Assembly: GCA_016178705.1 (NCBI GenBank)
Contig: JACOST010000028.1
Span: 704,951-768,950 of the forward strand
Reading direction: 5' to 3'
Source of the DNA: Deltaproteobacteria bacterium
GTDB taxonomy: Bacteria > Desulfobacterota > Binatia > HRBIN30 > JACQVA1
Length of the DNA stretch: 64,000 bases
In this document: one piece after another, positions 41,252-49,826 of the stretch
Layout: every line of letters starts with the position of its first letter
Position numbering within the stretch: position 1 is the stretch's first letter
Program-made: the position numbers and the translations under genes
Notes under the pieces: model-generated
What the model was told of the DNA's origin: nothing
The model's input: only the letters and a program-made list of their open reading frames with translations
Databases searched by the model: none

Positions 41252-42574
41252 ATGAGCGAGCCTGTTGCGATGACTGACTACCGCGGCCGTTTCGATCCGG
41301 AGTTTCACCTCGGGATGCTCTCGCGCCAGGCGCTGGCGGTGCTCGGGCGCGAGTATCAGCTCGCCGCGCACTTGCAGGACCGCGCCGGCATCCCGCAGGT
41401 GCTCGCGCGCTACGGCGCCACCGCGATGCGCGAAGTCGCCATCGCCGAGTGGATGGGCGCGAGCCCGGTCTACACGCAGCGCATGCAGCAGGCGCTGCGC
41501 TTTCACGGCGACGACGTCGCGACGATCTTCAAGGGCATGCAGTTCGACGTCGGCGCCCCGCACGGCTTTCTCGATTTTCGCTTCCGCATCAACGACGACG
41601 GCAGCGGGGAGTTTTGGCTGCCCTACTGCGGCGCGTTGATGGACGTCGAGCCGATGGGCGAGGAGTTCGTCGTCGGCATGTGTCATCACATCGAGGACCC
41701 CACCTTCGACGCCACCGCAGTGGCGACCAATCCGCGCGCGCAGGTGCGGCCGATTCATCGGCCGCCGCGCGTGCCGGCGGATCGCGCGCCGCACTGCCAT
41801 TGGCGCGTGCGCATCGAGCCGCAGGCGACTCCTGTGGTGGAGATCGCGTTGACCGCGAAGGTGCGTCAGTCGCGCCTCGCCCGCCTCGCGCTCGCGCCGC
41901 CGCCGCCCAAGCTCGGTGAGTCTGGTGGCGAGCAAGGTGGCAATCAAGGCGGATGGACTGACTACTCGGGTCCGTTCGACCCCGACTTTCAACTCGAAGA
42001 TCTCGCGCATCCCGCGCTCGTCACGGTCAACCAAGAATTCTGCGTGCAGGGACACCTGCTGGTGCGCGCGTTCATGACAACGCTCGCCGAGCGCTGGGGC
42101 GACGACGTCGCGCGTGAGATCGCATCGCAGCAGTGGGTCGGCATCGCCGGCCTGGCCGCGGAGCGAGTCGCCGCCGCGATGAGTATCGAGGGCGACGACT
42201 TGGACGCGATCGCTAAACTCCTTCAACTCCATCCCGCGTTCCATCCGCGTGCGTACGTCGACTTCCGCGTGCAGCGCGTTGGCGATGCCGTGCACTGTTG
42301 GATCGGCGAATGCGCCGCGCTGTCCGAGGGCGATGCCTACTCGTGGTTTGCGCTGCTCGGATCGCAGCCGCACCGCGCGCTCGACGCGATTGTGCGGACC
42401 GTGAACCCACGCGCGCGCTGCCGGCCGCTGCACGTCACCGGCGCGCGTGTTGCGTGGTCGATCGTGATCGATCCGAATGCCGAGCCCGCAGCCGAGCCAC
42501 CCGAGGTCACGCTCACCAAGTTCAGCAAAGGGGCGCGCTTCCAATTCGTCCAGCGCCGTGCGCTGCGCCCGTAA
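41252..42574 (+). CDS. Unknown protein made of two tandem copies of one domain
   Basis: About 440 residues from ATG 41252 (GAGG 10 bases upstream). Two copies of a domain of about 175 residues can be aligned by eye: TDYRGRFDPEFHLGMLSRQAL (near residue 8) and TDYSGPFDPDFQLEDLAHPAL (near 235). Later pairs are FHGDDVATIFKGMQ/IEGDDLDAIAKLLQ, FLDFRFRI/YVDFRVQR and ATNPRAQVRPIHR/TVNPRARCRPLHV. A Pro/Gly-rich linker with repeated GG joins them. No catalytic motif recognised; Cys and His in the second half of each copy (CHHIEDP; CWIGEC) could bind a ligand. It stands alone before a repeat region and the epoxide hydrolase. Confidence 0.7.
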   Translation: MSEPVAMTDYRGRFDPEFHLGMLSRQALAVLGREYQLAAHLQDRAGIPQVLARYGATAMREVAIAEWMGASPVYTQRMQQALRFHGDDVATIFKGMQFDVGAPHGFLDFRFRINDDGSGEFWLPYCGALMDVEPMGEEFVVGMCHHIEDPTFDATAVATNPRAQVRPIHRPPRVPADRAPHCHWRVRIEPQATPVVEIALTAKVRQSRLARLALAPPPPKLGESGGEQGGNQGGWTDYSGPFDPDFQLEDLAHPALVTVNQEFCVQGHLLVRAFMTTLAERWGDDVAREIASQQWVGIAGLAAERVAAAMSIEGDDLDAIAKLLQLHPAFHPRAYVDFRVQRVGDAVHCWIGECAALSEGDAYSWFALLGSQPHRALDAIVRTVNPRARCRPLHVTGARVAWSIVIDPNAEPAAEPPEVTLTKFSKGARFQFVQRRALRP

Positions 42575-42581
42575 CAACCTA

Positions 42582-42716
42582 TTGAAAGGTGCGGCGCCCT
42601 TCGAGACGGCGCTGCACGCCTCCTCAGGACGAGCGGAAGAGCGTTGTGGCAGAAGGGGAGAACCGTTCATGCTGAGGAGCGCCGCGACAGGCGCGTCTAG
42701 AAGCATGCGGGGTCTT
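42582..42716. repeat. Intergenic repeat region with CCTCAGGACGAGC/GCTGAGGAG hairpin
   Basis: Between the tandem-domain gene and the epoxide hydrolase. GAAAGGTGCGGCGCCC at the left and GGGGTCTTTC at the right partly pair (AAAG/CTTT). Inside, CTCCTCAGGACGAGCGG is answered by CGTTCATGCTGAGGAG. This resembles a dispersed repeat of environmental bacteria often read as short ORFs. No gene seen here. Confidence 0.5.
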
Positions 42717-42755
42717 TCAACGGGCTGTTGACCCGTCACACCACGCACGGGGCGA

Positions 42756-42779
42756 CAACGGGTGCATCGAAACCCGTTG
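42756..42779 (+). promoter_or_regulatory. Inverted repeat just upstream of the epoxide hydrolase gene
   Basis: CAACGGGT (42756-42763) and ACCCGTTG (42772-42779) are 8-bp perfect arms with an 8-base centre. A related CAACGGGC...GACCCGT lies immediately upstream (about 42718-42735). The start codon is 40 bases downstream. It could be an operator or an mRNA hairpin; no regulator gene is adjacent. Confidence 0.4.
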
Positions 42780-42818
42780 CCGTGTATAGTTCCGCGCCGT
42801 CATCACTTGGAGGACTCC

Positions 42819-43970
42819 ATGGCCATCGAACCGTTTCGTATCAACGTGCCCGACCACGTCCTCGACGATCTCAAGCAGCGGTTGGCGCGCACGCGTTTCC
42901 CCGACGAGGTGAACGACGCCGACTGGAGCTACGGGACCGACCTGGCGTACTTGAAGGAACTCGTCGAGTACTGGCGCACGCGCTACGACTGGCGCGCCGC
43001 CGAGCGCGCGCTCAACCAGCTCCATCACTTCCGCAGCGACATCGAGGGACTCGGTGTCCATTTCATTCACGAGCGCGGGGTGGGGCCGAAGCCGCTGCCG
43101 CTGCTGATTAGCCACGGCTGGCCGGGATCGGTGGTTGAGTTCCTGAAGATCATCGGCCCGCTGACTGATCCCGCGCGACACGGGGGTGATGCGGCGGACG
43201 CCTTCGATGTGGTCGCGCCATCGCTGCCGGGCTACGGGTTCTCCGATCATCCTCGCTCGCCCGGCATGCATCCCGGGAAAATGGCCGACGTGTTCGCCGC
43301 GCTGATGGCGCAACTCGGCTACACGCGCTACGGCGCACAAGGCGGCGACTGGGGCGCGATCATCACCACCTGCCTCGGCTCGCAGCACGCCAAGCAACTG
43401 GCCGGCATTCACCTCAACATGGTGGTGGCGTTCCCGCCCGATGAAGCCAATCCGGGCGACGGGCTGAACGAAGCGGAGATCGTCCGGTTGATGGAGATGC
43501 AGCGCTTCATGCGCGAAGAAACCGGCTATCAGCAGATCCAGGGCACCAAGCCGCAGACGCTCGGCTATGCGCTCAACGACTCGCCCGCCGGGCTCGCCGC
43601 CTGGATCGTCGAGAAGTTTCGCACCTGGACCGATTGCAATGGCAACGTCGAGAGCCGTCTCAGCAAAGACGAGATGCTCACCAACATCACCATCTATTGG
43701 GTGACCGAGACCGCACCGTCGTCGATCCGCTTGTACTGCGAGGCGATGCGCTCCGGGTTATTCCCGCCGCGCGGCATTCGCATCGACGTGCCGACTGGCT
43801 GCGCGATCTTTCCGAAAGAATTGTTCAAGCCGCCGCGCGCGTGGGCGGAGAAAGTTTACGACGTGCAGCGATGGACCGAGTTCGAATCGGGCGGACACTT
43901 CGCTGCGATGGAAGAGCCGCAGGCGCTGGTCGATGACATTCGCGCGTTCTTCCGCCCGTTGCGCGGTTGA
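42819..43970 (+). CDS. Epoxide hydrolase (alpha/beta-hydrolase type)
   Basis: A 383-residue epoxide hydrolase; ATG 42819 follows TTGGAGGACTCC. The N-terminal EHN domain (FRINVPDHVLDDLKQRLARTRFPDEV..WSYGTDLAYLKELVEYW) is complete. HGWPGSVVEF forms the oxyanion loop, YGAQGGDWGAIITT carries the nucleophile Asp, and a lid region with YALNDSPAGLAAWIVEKFRTW follows. Near the end, ESGGHFAAMEEP supplies the catalytic His. It opens epoxides to diols through a covalent ester. Epoxides could come from the P450 or flavin oxygenases in this window, but no operon link exists. Confidence 0.93.
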   Translation: MAIEPFRINVPDHVLDDLKQRLARTRFPDEVNDADWSYGTDLAYLKELVEYWRTRYDWRAAERALNQLHHFRSDIEGLGVHFIHERGVGPKPLPLLISHGWPGSVVEFLKIIGPLTDPARHGGDAADAFDVVAPSLPGYGFSDHPRSPGMHPGKMADVFAALMAQLGYTRYGAQGGDWGAIITTCLGSQHAKQLAGIHLNMVVAFPPDEANPGDGLNEAEIVRLMEMQRFMREETGYQQIQGTKPQTLGYALNDSPAGLAAWIVEKFRTWTDCNGNVESRLSKDEMLTNITIYWVTETAPSSIRLYCEAMRSGLFPPRGIRIDVPTGCAIFPKELFKPPRAWAEKVYDVQRWTEFESGGHFAAMEEPQALVDDIRAFFRPLRG

Positions 43971-44003
43971 GCGGCGCGGCGGCGGTTGATCGCGCGGGCC
44001 GGC

Positions 44004-45311
44004 ATGCGACGGGGCGGAGTCGAATGGCTGGTGCCGGCGGCGCTGGCCGCCGCGATGCTGGCGTTCACCGCGCTTTACGCTGCCGACGTGCCGTTCTCCG
44101 ATTCGTGGGATCACACCGAGCTGATCGCGGGCATTCGTCCGCTCACGCTCGAATACCTGTGGCAGCAACACAACGAGCATCGCTTGATCTACGAGAAGCT
44201 GCTGCTCGCCGCCGGCTGGTGCCGGGCGACGCATTGGAACGAGTACGGCGCCGCGTTCGGTTGCACCATTCTCCTCGTACTCGGCGGATTCGTGTTCCTG
44301 CGCGGCGCGCTCCGCGAACGGCCGCAGCTCAGCGCAACCGTACGCGTGCTGCTCGTGGCCAGTCTCGCCGGCTGGTTGTTCACGCTGCGGCAGTGGGAAC
44401 ACATGGTGTGGAGCAGCGGCTTTTCATGGGGCGTGTTGTATCTGTTCATCGTCCTGTTCGGCGAAGCATTCCGCCGCTACGTCGACACCGGCCGCGGCGG
44501 ATGGCGAGTCGCGGTGTTGGTGGTGGCCACGCCGCTCGGGCTGATTCACGGTCTGGCCCTCTCGCTGTTCGTGCTTGTATTCGGTGCGCTGACACTCGCC
44601 GCCCGCGAGTCACTGCCGCGCGGCTATCTCGGGCTCTGTGTGGTGGCCGGGCTGGTGCTGGCGACGTACTTCATCGGCTACGAAAAACCCGCCGGCCATC
44701 CCGATATGCTGGCGGCGCTGGTGGATCCGCTCGCCACGCTCAAGTACGTGCTGATCTGGCTCGGCAGTCCGTTCTTCCCCCGGCCATGGGGCGCCGGCGT
44801 GTCGGGGATCGCTCTCGTACTGGCGGTGCTGGCCTGCCTCGTCCGCACGATGGCGATGAGTGATCCGCTCCGCGCGCTGCGTGATGTCGCGCGGCGCTAT
44901 CCGCTGATGATCGTCGGCGCGATCATCCTGGCGATGACGATGGTTGGCCGCGTCGGGTATGGCTACACGCAAGCGATCACGCCGCGCTACGTTCACCTCT
45001 CGCTCCTCATCGTGGCCAGCGCGAGCTTGTTCGTCTTCGACTGCGCCCGCAATTGGCCGCGCCGCGCGCGCACGGCGCTCGTACTCGTGCTGCTGTTGGT
45101 CTCCGCCCGAAGTTGGGTGGCGGGATCCGCCAACGCCGCGATCGATGCCGCGACGCTGCGCGCCGCGCGCCTCAACTATCGCGACTGCGTGCTCGCGCAC
45201 GGCGACGACTTCTCCGGTTGCGATCCAACCGCCCTGTATCCCGGCGGCCACCGGGTGCACGAGCGCACCGCCATTTTGCGCGAACACGGACTCAGTTTCT
45301 TCCGGCGTTGA
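44004..45311 (+). CDS. Multi-pass membrane protein, GT-C-like, unknown function
   Basis: About 435 residues from ATG 44004 (an in-frame TTG at 43986 is an alternative), with roughly ten hydrophobic spans. After the first span comes DVPFSDSWDHTELIAGI, with acidic residues in the first periplasmic loop as in GT-C glycosyltransferases, and QQHNEHRLIYEKLLL. The C-terminal part has RYVHLSLLIVASASLFVFDCARNWP and a short soluble tail with two Cys (YRDCVLAHGDDFSGC). A polyprenyl-sugar glycosyltransferase is possible but unproven. A second protein of this style is at 56407-57918. Confidence 0.65.
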   Translation: MRRGGVEWLVPAALAAAMLAFTALYAADVPFSDSWDHTELIAGIRPLTLEYLWQQHNEHRLIYEKLLLAAGWCRATHWNEYGAAFGCTILLVLGGFVFLRGALRERPQLSATVRVLLVASLAGWLFTLRQWEHMVWSSGFSWGVLYLFIVLFGEAFRRYVDTGRGGWRVAVLVVATPLGLIHGLALSLFVLVFGALTLAARESLPRGYLGLCVVAGLVLATYFIGYEKPAGHPDMLAALVDPLATLKYVLIWLGSPFFPRPWGAGVSGIALVLAVLACLVRTMAMSDPLRALRDVARRYPLMIVGAIILAMTMVGRVGYGYTQAITPRYVHLSLLIVASASLFVFDCARNWPRRARTALVLVLLLVSARSWVAGSANAAIDAATLRAARLNYRDCVLAHGDDFSGCDPTALYPGGHRVHERTAILREHGLSFFRR

Positions 45312-45326
45312 CGCCGAGGGATCGTC

Positions 45327-46409
45327 CTACGGCCGCACTTCGTAGTACGCGTTGACCGGATTCTCGAAGTCGTGACGGGTGAAGCGGGTGAAGCCCGCGG
45401 CGGCCGTCATCTCGCGCGCCACTTGCTCGGTGAACCCGAGCGTGCCCAGTCCGGCGCCGCCAGGCTCCGACAAGGCCGACGACATGCAACTCATGATCGA
45501 GAAGCCGTACATCATCGCCACCATCGGATTGCGTTCGAGGTTCTCTTCGAACGTCGGCTTGCCGTTGATGTCGGCGATCAGCAAGGTGCCGTCGAGTTTG
45601 AGCGCCCGACGGATCGCGCCGATCGCCACGTCGGGATGTGCCATGTCGTGCAGGCAATCGAAGGTGGTGATGAAGTCGAAGCCGGCGTCGCCCGGCAACC
45701 CATCGGTACGCGCATCGTGAAACGTGGTGTTGGTGACGCCCGCCGCTTGCTGGTTCACCGCCGCGCGCGCCAAGGCGTGCTTGGAGATGTCGTAACCGTG
45801 AAAGGTGGACTTCGGATACGCCTTCGCCATCTCCAGCAACGCCACGCCGGCGCCGCAGCCGACGTCGGCGACGAGCGCGCCGCGCATCAGCTTGGCAACG
45901 ACACCATCCAACTTCGGCAAAGCCACCGGCACGAGGAACGTCCGGAACCACGGCGCGAGGAATCGTTCGATGCCAACCGCGCCTTCGGGGCCAAGCGCGT
46001 CGTAGGGCAAACCGACGCCCGTCTTGAATGCCTCGGGAAGCTTTTCGAGCACAGCGAACTGTTGCGGCAACGAGCAAAAGCCGCCGGCCGCAAATGCCGG
46101 GCTGTTCTCTTCAGCGAGTACGAAGGTCGCCTCGATGCCGAGTTCGAACCGACCATCTCCTTTGTACTCGATCAGATGCGCGCCGGCTTGCGCCCGGAGC
46201 CACTCCCTCACCCAGCGCTCGTTGAGCCCGGTCTTGCGCGCGAGCTCGTCGCTGGTTACCGCGCCCGCGCCTTGCAGCGCGCGATACAAGCCGAGCCGAT
46301 CGCCGAGATAGATCATCCCCGAAACCGTCGCCCCGCTGAGGAAGCCGAACACATGCTCGATGAAGGTTTTCACCTTTTCAAAATCAACCTGCTGCGAATC
46401 TGTGGCCAT
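45327..46409 (-). CDS. SAM-dependent methyltransferase with N-terminal winged helix
   Basis: A 360-residue protein, ATG 46409 after GGGGAGCGTTACAGCT. The N-terminal helical/winged-helix part (YLGDRLGLYRALQGAGAVTSDELARKTGLNERWVREWLRAQAG) is typical of O-methyltransferases and of the 'Rv2258c-like' group. The Rossmann domain has ALVADVGCGAGVALLEMAKAYP, FHGYDISKHAL and FDFITTFDCLHDMAHP. The substrate is unknown. It is convergent with the membrane-protein gene. A tandem ATTCACGACTC-type repeat lies upstream. Confidence 0.9.
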   Translation of the reverse strand: MATDSQQVDFEKVKTFIEHVFGFLSGATVSGMIYLGDRLGLYRALQGAGAVTSDELARKTGLNERWVREWLRAQAGAHLIEYKGDGRFELGIEATFVLAEENSPAFAAGGFCSLPQQFAVLEKLPEAFKTGVGLPYDALGPEGAVGIERFLAPWFRTFLVPVALPKLDGVVAKLMRGALVADVGCGAGVALLEMAKAYPKSTFHGYDISKHALARAAVNQQAAGVTNTTFHDARTDGLPGDAGFDFITTFDCLHDMAHPDVAIGAIRRALKLDGTLLIADINGKPTFEENLERNPMVAMMYGFSIMSCMSSALSEPGGAGLGTLGFTEQVAREMTAAAGFTRFTRHDFENPVNAYYEVRP

Positions 46410-46436
46410 AGCTGTAACGCTCCCCTTCTCTGGATT

Positions 46437-46522
46437 GACTCCGCCGATTCACGACTCCCGATTCACGACTCCCGATTCACGAACACGAGTCACGATTCAC
46501 GAACACGAGTCACGATTCACGA
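46437..46522. repeat. Tandem short repeat, ATTCACGA(CTCCCG/ACACGAGTC) type
   Basis: Six or so near-identical units, GATTCACGACTCCC (two or three times) followed by GATTCACGAACACGAGTCAC (twice) and GATTCACGACC, run head to tail. They are the same unit that makes up the 18-bp arms at 5182-5285. The array ends 2 bases before the stop of the TusA-like gene. The units are mutually complementary in part (GTGACTCGTG/CACGAGTCAC), so hairpins are possible. Confidence 0.75.
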
Positions 46523-46524
46523 CC

Positions 46525-46749
46525 TCACCGATGAATCACCAGCCGCCAGAGCGGTGGTGCGTGCTCCACCAGATCGACCGCGTAGCCTTCGGCCTCGGCT
46601 GCACGCGGGATGTCGCGCGCGCCCTTTTCGTCGTCTAGCACCAGCTCCAACGCGTCGCCGTGCGGCAGCGCCTCGAGGTGCACCTTGGCCTTGGCCCAAC
46701 TGAGAGGGCAACGCACTCCCCGCAGGTCAAGGTGCTTGGGCTCAGACAT
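46525..46749 (-). CDS. TusA-family sulfur-carrier-like protein
   Basis: A 74-residue protein from ATG 46749: KHLDLRGVRCPLSWAKAKVHLEALPHGDALELVLDDEKGARDIPRAAEAEGY. The TusA fold and the active Cys in RCPLS are present, but the second Pro of the CPxP motif is Ser. TusA-like proteins relay persulfide sulfur for tRNA thiolation, molybdenum-cofactor formation or sulfur oxidation. It is divergent from the ferredoxin-like protein gene, 80 bases apart. Confidence 0.85.
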   Translation of the reverse strand: MSEPKHLDLRGVRCPLSWAKAKVHLEALPHGDALELVLDDEKGARDIPRAAEAEGYAVDLVEHAPPLWRLVIHR

Positions 46750-46829
46750 GGGCTTCCGTACACGCATCACACAAAGCTACGGTGCGTTCTTTTGCCGCTG
46801 CGCCGCCGTTGCTATAGTTGAGCCGTCTC

Positions 46830-47660
46830 ATGTCTCTCATTGCCGCTGTGCGTGCCGCGCTGTTGCCGGCCGGCCTCAACTTGGTGGCGGCGCTGCCGGT
46901 CGAGCGCTACGACCGCGACGTACCGGAACGCTATCGTCTGCGCAAGCGCTATCCCACGAGCCAGTCGCTTATCGTCATCGGCAATGGCGGCGGGCCGTTC
47001 TGGGAGGGGTTTCGTCAGCATCGCGATGGGCGCGATGCGCAACCGCAAACCCAGGAACCGAATCCGCTCGATTGTTACGCGGCGACGATCATCGAGCGTG
47101 ATGTTCCTCCTGTGCTCGCTAGTATGGGGACCGCGGGGCGCTTCCTCTATCCGTTTCGGTTCGATGAAGAGCCGGTGTCGTTCATCCATCTCGGCGCGCT
47201 CGCCGGATTCGGAGCGCGCAGCCTGCTCGGCGTGTTGGTGCACCCGGAGTACGGGCCGTGGATCGCGCTACGCGCGGCGTTGCTGCTTGACGTCGCGATC
47301 GAGTCGACGCCGGTGACTCCGTTCGATCCGTGCGGAACATGCGCCGACAAGCCGTGCATCAGCGCCTGCCCGGGGGCGGCGATCAGCGAGCGCGGCTGGG
47401 ACGTGCCGGCGTGTACGGCATATCGCGCAGGTCTCCCGGTTCATCGAAGAGAGCGACAGGGTGAGCCGCGCAACGCACCGGCGCTCCACTCTAACCCTCA
47501 CCCAGGGGGAGAGGGGGCGGAGGTGCCAGGAAACTGCGCCGATCGTTGCCATGCTCGGTGGGAGTGCATCTATGGTCGCGCGCATCGCTATCCGGCGGAT
47601 GCGCTCGCGTACCATCAGCGCCGCGCGCTCGACGTCATGCGGGCCAGCGATGCCGCCTGA
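46830..47660 (+). CDS. Epoxyqueuosine-reductase-like iron-sulfur protein with an in-frame repeat insertion
   Basis: About 276 residues from ATG 46830. YPTSQSLIVIGNGGGPFWEGF near residue 45 and a single ferredoxin-type cluster motif PCGTCADKPCISACPGAAI (about 173-190) recall QueG-like proteins, and RYPADALAYHQRRALDVM is a typical end. Between YRAGLPVHRRE and NCADRCHARWEC, about 25 residues of low-complexity sequence (APALHSNPHPGGEGAEVPG) are encoded by a Gly/Pro-type genome repeat. The cluster cysteines lie before it and the C-terminal cysteines after it. The short length and missing second cluster make it a shortened relative, not QueG itself. It overlaps the helicase gene by 11 bases. Confidence 0.72.
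   Translation: MSLIAAVRAALLPAGLNLVAALPVERYDRDVPERYRLRKRYPTSQSLIVIGNGGGPFWEGFRQHRDGRDAQPQTQEPNPLDCYAATIIERDVPPVLASMGTAGRFLYPFRFDEEPVSFIHLGALAGFGARSLLGVLVHPEYGPWIALRAALLLDVAIESTPVTPFDPCGTCADKPCISACPGAAISERGWDVPACTAYRAGLPVHRRERQGEPRNAPALHSNPHPGGEGAEVPGNCADRCHARWECIYGRAHRYPADALAYHQRRALDVMRASDAA
47485..47524. repeat. Dispersed repeat inserted in frame in a coding sequence
   Basis: CTAACCCTCACCCAGGGGGAGAGGG and its flanks match a common intergenic repeat of environmental bacteria (the 'CCCTCTCCCTGAGGGAGAGGG' style). Here it lies inside the iron-sulfur protein gene and keeps the frame open, adding a low-complexity stretch (HSNPHPGGEG). The insertion boundaries are estimates by eye. Confidence 0.6.
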
Positions 47661-49653
47661 ACCGGAGAAATACACGTTGCGGCGCGGGCTGCTGCCGCCG
47701 CGCGAGCCCGAGTTTCGCATCGAGTATGCGCAGCAACTCAATCCGGCGCAGCACGACGCGGCGACTTCGCTCGACGGGCCGTTGCTGGTCATCGCCGGCG
47801 CCGGCACCGGGAAGACCCGCGCCCTCGTCTATCGGGTGGCGCGCTTGGTGGAGTCGGGCGTCGATCCGCACAACATCTTGCTGCTCACCTTTACGCGCCG
47901 CGCGGCCGCCGAGATGCTGCGCCGTGCCAGCCAACTGCTCGACGGGCGCTGCGAGCGGGTCGCCGGCGGCACGTTTCACTCGTTCGCCAACACTGTCCTG
48001 CGTCGCCACGGCACCGCGCTCGGCATCCCGTCGGCCTTCACCATTCTCGATCGTGGCGATTCGGAGGACGTGATCAACCTGCTGCGCGCGCAGCTCGGCT
48101 TCGACAAGAAGGAGAAGCGCTTCCCGCGTAAGCAGACCATCGCCGAGATCTACAGCATGGCGGTCAACAAGTCGGTGGCGTTGCCCGACTTGGTCGAGGG
48201 CGAGTATCCGCACCTCATCGAACTTTTGCCCGATCTGCTGGCGCTGCAGGAGCGCTACGCGATTTACAAACACGAGCGCTATCTGGTCGACTACGACGAT
48301 CTGCTGGTGAAGTTGCGCGATCTGCTCGCGCAGCACGACGACGTGCGCCTGCGTTTGTCGCAGCAGTACCGCTTCATCATGGTCGATGAGTACCAGGACA
48401 CCAACGCGATCCAAGCCGACATCGTCCGCTTGCTCGCCACCGCGCACGACAACGTGATGGTGGTCGGCGACGACGCGCAGAGCATCTATTCCTTCCGCGG
48501 CGCGGATTTCCGCAACATCATGGAATTCCCGACGCTGTTTCCGAGCGCGCGGCTGATCAAGCTGGAAGAGAACTACCGCAGCACGCAGTCAATCTTAAAC
48601 GTCACCAACGCCATCATCCGCCGCGCGCAGGTCGGCTACGCCAAGGAGCTGTTCACCAGCCGCACCGGCGGCGAGGCGCCGTTGCTGGTGGTCGCCGACA
48701 CCGAGCAGTTTCAGTCGCGCTTCGTCAGCCAACGCGTGCTCGAATTGCGCGAAGAGGGTGTCCCGCTGACCGACATCGCGGTGTTGTTTCGTTCGAGCTT
48801 CCATTCGTTCGATCTCGAAATCGAACTAGCGCGGGCGGAGATTCCGTTCGTGAAGCGCGGCGGCTTCAAGTTCATCGAGTCGGCGCACATCAAAGACGTG
48901 TTGGCGCACCTGCGCATCGTCGCGAACCCACGCGACGCGGTGTCGTGGCATCGCGTGCTATTGCTGCTCGAAGGCGTCGGCCCGCGCACCAGCGAAGAGA
49001 TCATCGATTGGGTCTTCGCAGGCGCCGATCCGGCGACACAGCTCGCCAGCTTTCCCAGGCGCAGCTTCTCCACCGATCTGCACGCGCTCGCCGGATTGCT
49101 GCGACGGCTCGCCGACGAAGGGCGCAAGCCCGCCGAGTTGCTCAACGAGGTGTGCAAGTACTACGAGCCGATTCTCAAGCGCGTCCACCGCGAAGACCAT
49201 CCGAAGCGGCAGAAGGACCTCGATCAATTTGGCGCGATCGCGATGCGGTTCGAGAGCCTGCAGTCGCTGCTCACCGACATGGCGCTCGAACCGCCGACCG
49301 ACGTGGTCGGCGACACGCTGGCGAGCGGCGAAGACGACGAGGGGTTGCTCACGCTGTCGACGATCCACTCGGCGAAGGGATTGGAGTGGCACAGCGTGTT
49401 CATCATTTGGGCCGTCGATGGCCGGTTTCCGTCGTTCTACAACGTCAACGACGAGAAGGATCTCGAAGAGGAGCGCCGCCTGATGTACGTCGCCGCCACG
49501 CGCGCCAAGCAGCAACTCTACTTCGTGCAGCCGGTGAACATTTACGACCGCGCGCTCGGCATGGTGTTGGGCAAACCATCACGCTTCATCGACGATCTGC
49601 CGCGCGAGTTGTTGCGCCCGGTAATGTTGGTCGACGATACCGCCGCGGTGTGA
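47650..49653 (+). CDS. UvrD/Rep-family superfamily-1A DNA helicase
   Basis: A 667-residue helicase from ATG 47650. Walker A LLVIAGAGTGKTRALVYR (about 51-66), motif Ia LLLTFTRRAAAEMLRRA, Walker B FIMVDEYQDTNAIQ, motif III VVGDDAQSIYSFRGA, motif IV ENYRSTQSIL, motif V STIHSAKGLEWHSVFII and motif VI RLMYVAATRAK are all present. Length is close to Rep/UvrD (about 670-720). It unwinds DNA 3' to 5' in repair or replication restart. Translation is coupled to the upstream iron-sulfur gene by an 11-base overlap. It is an ordinary chromosomal helicase by length; no extra nuclease domain. Confidence 0.95.
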   Translation: MPPEPEKYTLRRGLLPPREPEFRIEYAQQLNPAQHDAATSLDGPLLVIAGAGTGKTRALVYRVARLVESGVDPHNILLLTFTRRAAAEMLRRASQLLDGRCERVAGGTFHSFANTVLRRHGTALGIPSAFTILDRGDSEDVINLLRAQLGFDKKEKRFPRKQTIAEIYSMAVNKSVALPDLVEGEYPHLIELLPDLLALQERYAIYKHERYLVDYDDLLVKLRDLLAQHDDVRLRLSQQYRFIMVDEYQDTNAIQADIVRLLATAHDNVMVVGDDAQSIYSFRGADFRNIMEFPTLFPSARLIKLEENYRSTQSILNVTNAIIRRAQVGYAKELFTSRTGGEAPLLVVADTEQFQSRFVSQRVLELREEGVPLTDIAVLFRSSFHSFDLEIELARAEIPFVKRGGFKFIESAHIKDVLAHLRIVANPRDAVSWHRVLLLLEGVGPRTSEEIIDWVFAGADPATQLASFPRRSFSTDLHALAGLLRRLADEGRKPAELLNEVCKYYEPILKRVHREDHPKRQKDLDQFGAIAMRFESLQSLLTDMALEPPTDVVGDTLASGEDDEGLLTLSTIHSAKGLEWHSVFIIWAVDGRFPSFYNVNDEKDLEEERRLMYVAATRAKQQLYFVQPVNIYDRALGMVLGKPSRFIDDLPRELLRPVMLVDDTAAV

Positions 49654-49826
49654 GCGGGTTGCGGCAGCGGACTCAACTCCGATTTCCAGGCCGACTCCGT
49701 TTGCCCACTCTTCGCACACGCTGCTAGGCTGCCACCCGTTGCGAAGATTGTCGTCGGTTTCGATGGAGAATCCGATCCAGGCCAGCAAGTAGTTTGAGGC
49801 ACTCGAGCAAGTTCAGGTGCAACGCG

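Noticed and set aside
39253-41252. Prophage or integrative element boundary around the AT-richer islet
   Set aside because: No integrase, tRNA target, attachment repeats or phage genes are visible; only small modules are present.
47650-49653. UvrD-type helicase as part of a defence system
   Set aside because: Length, motif set and neighbour match an ordinary repair helicase; no nuclease or partner gene next to it.
49579-49788. 69-codon minus-strand frame at the end of the helicase gene
   Set aside because: Most of it is the shadow of the helicase 3' end; no start signal or similarity.
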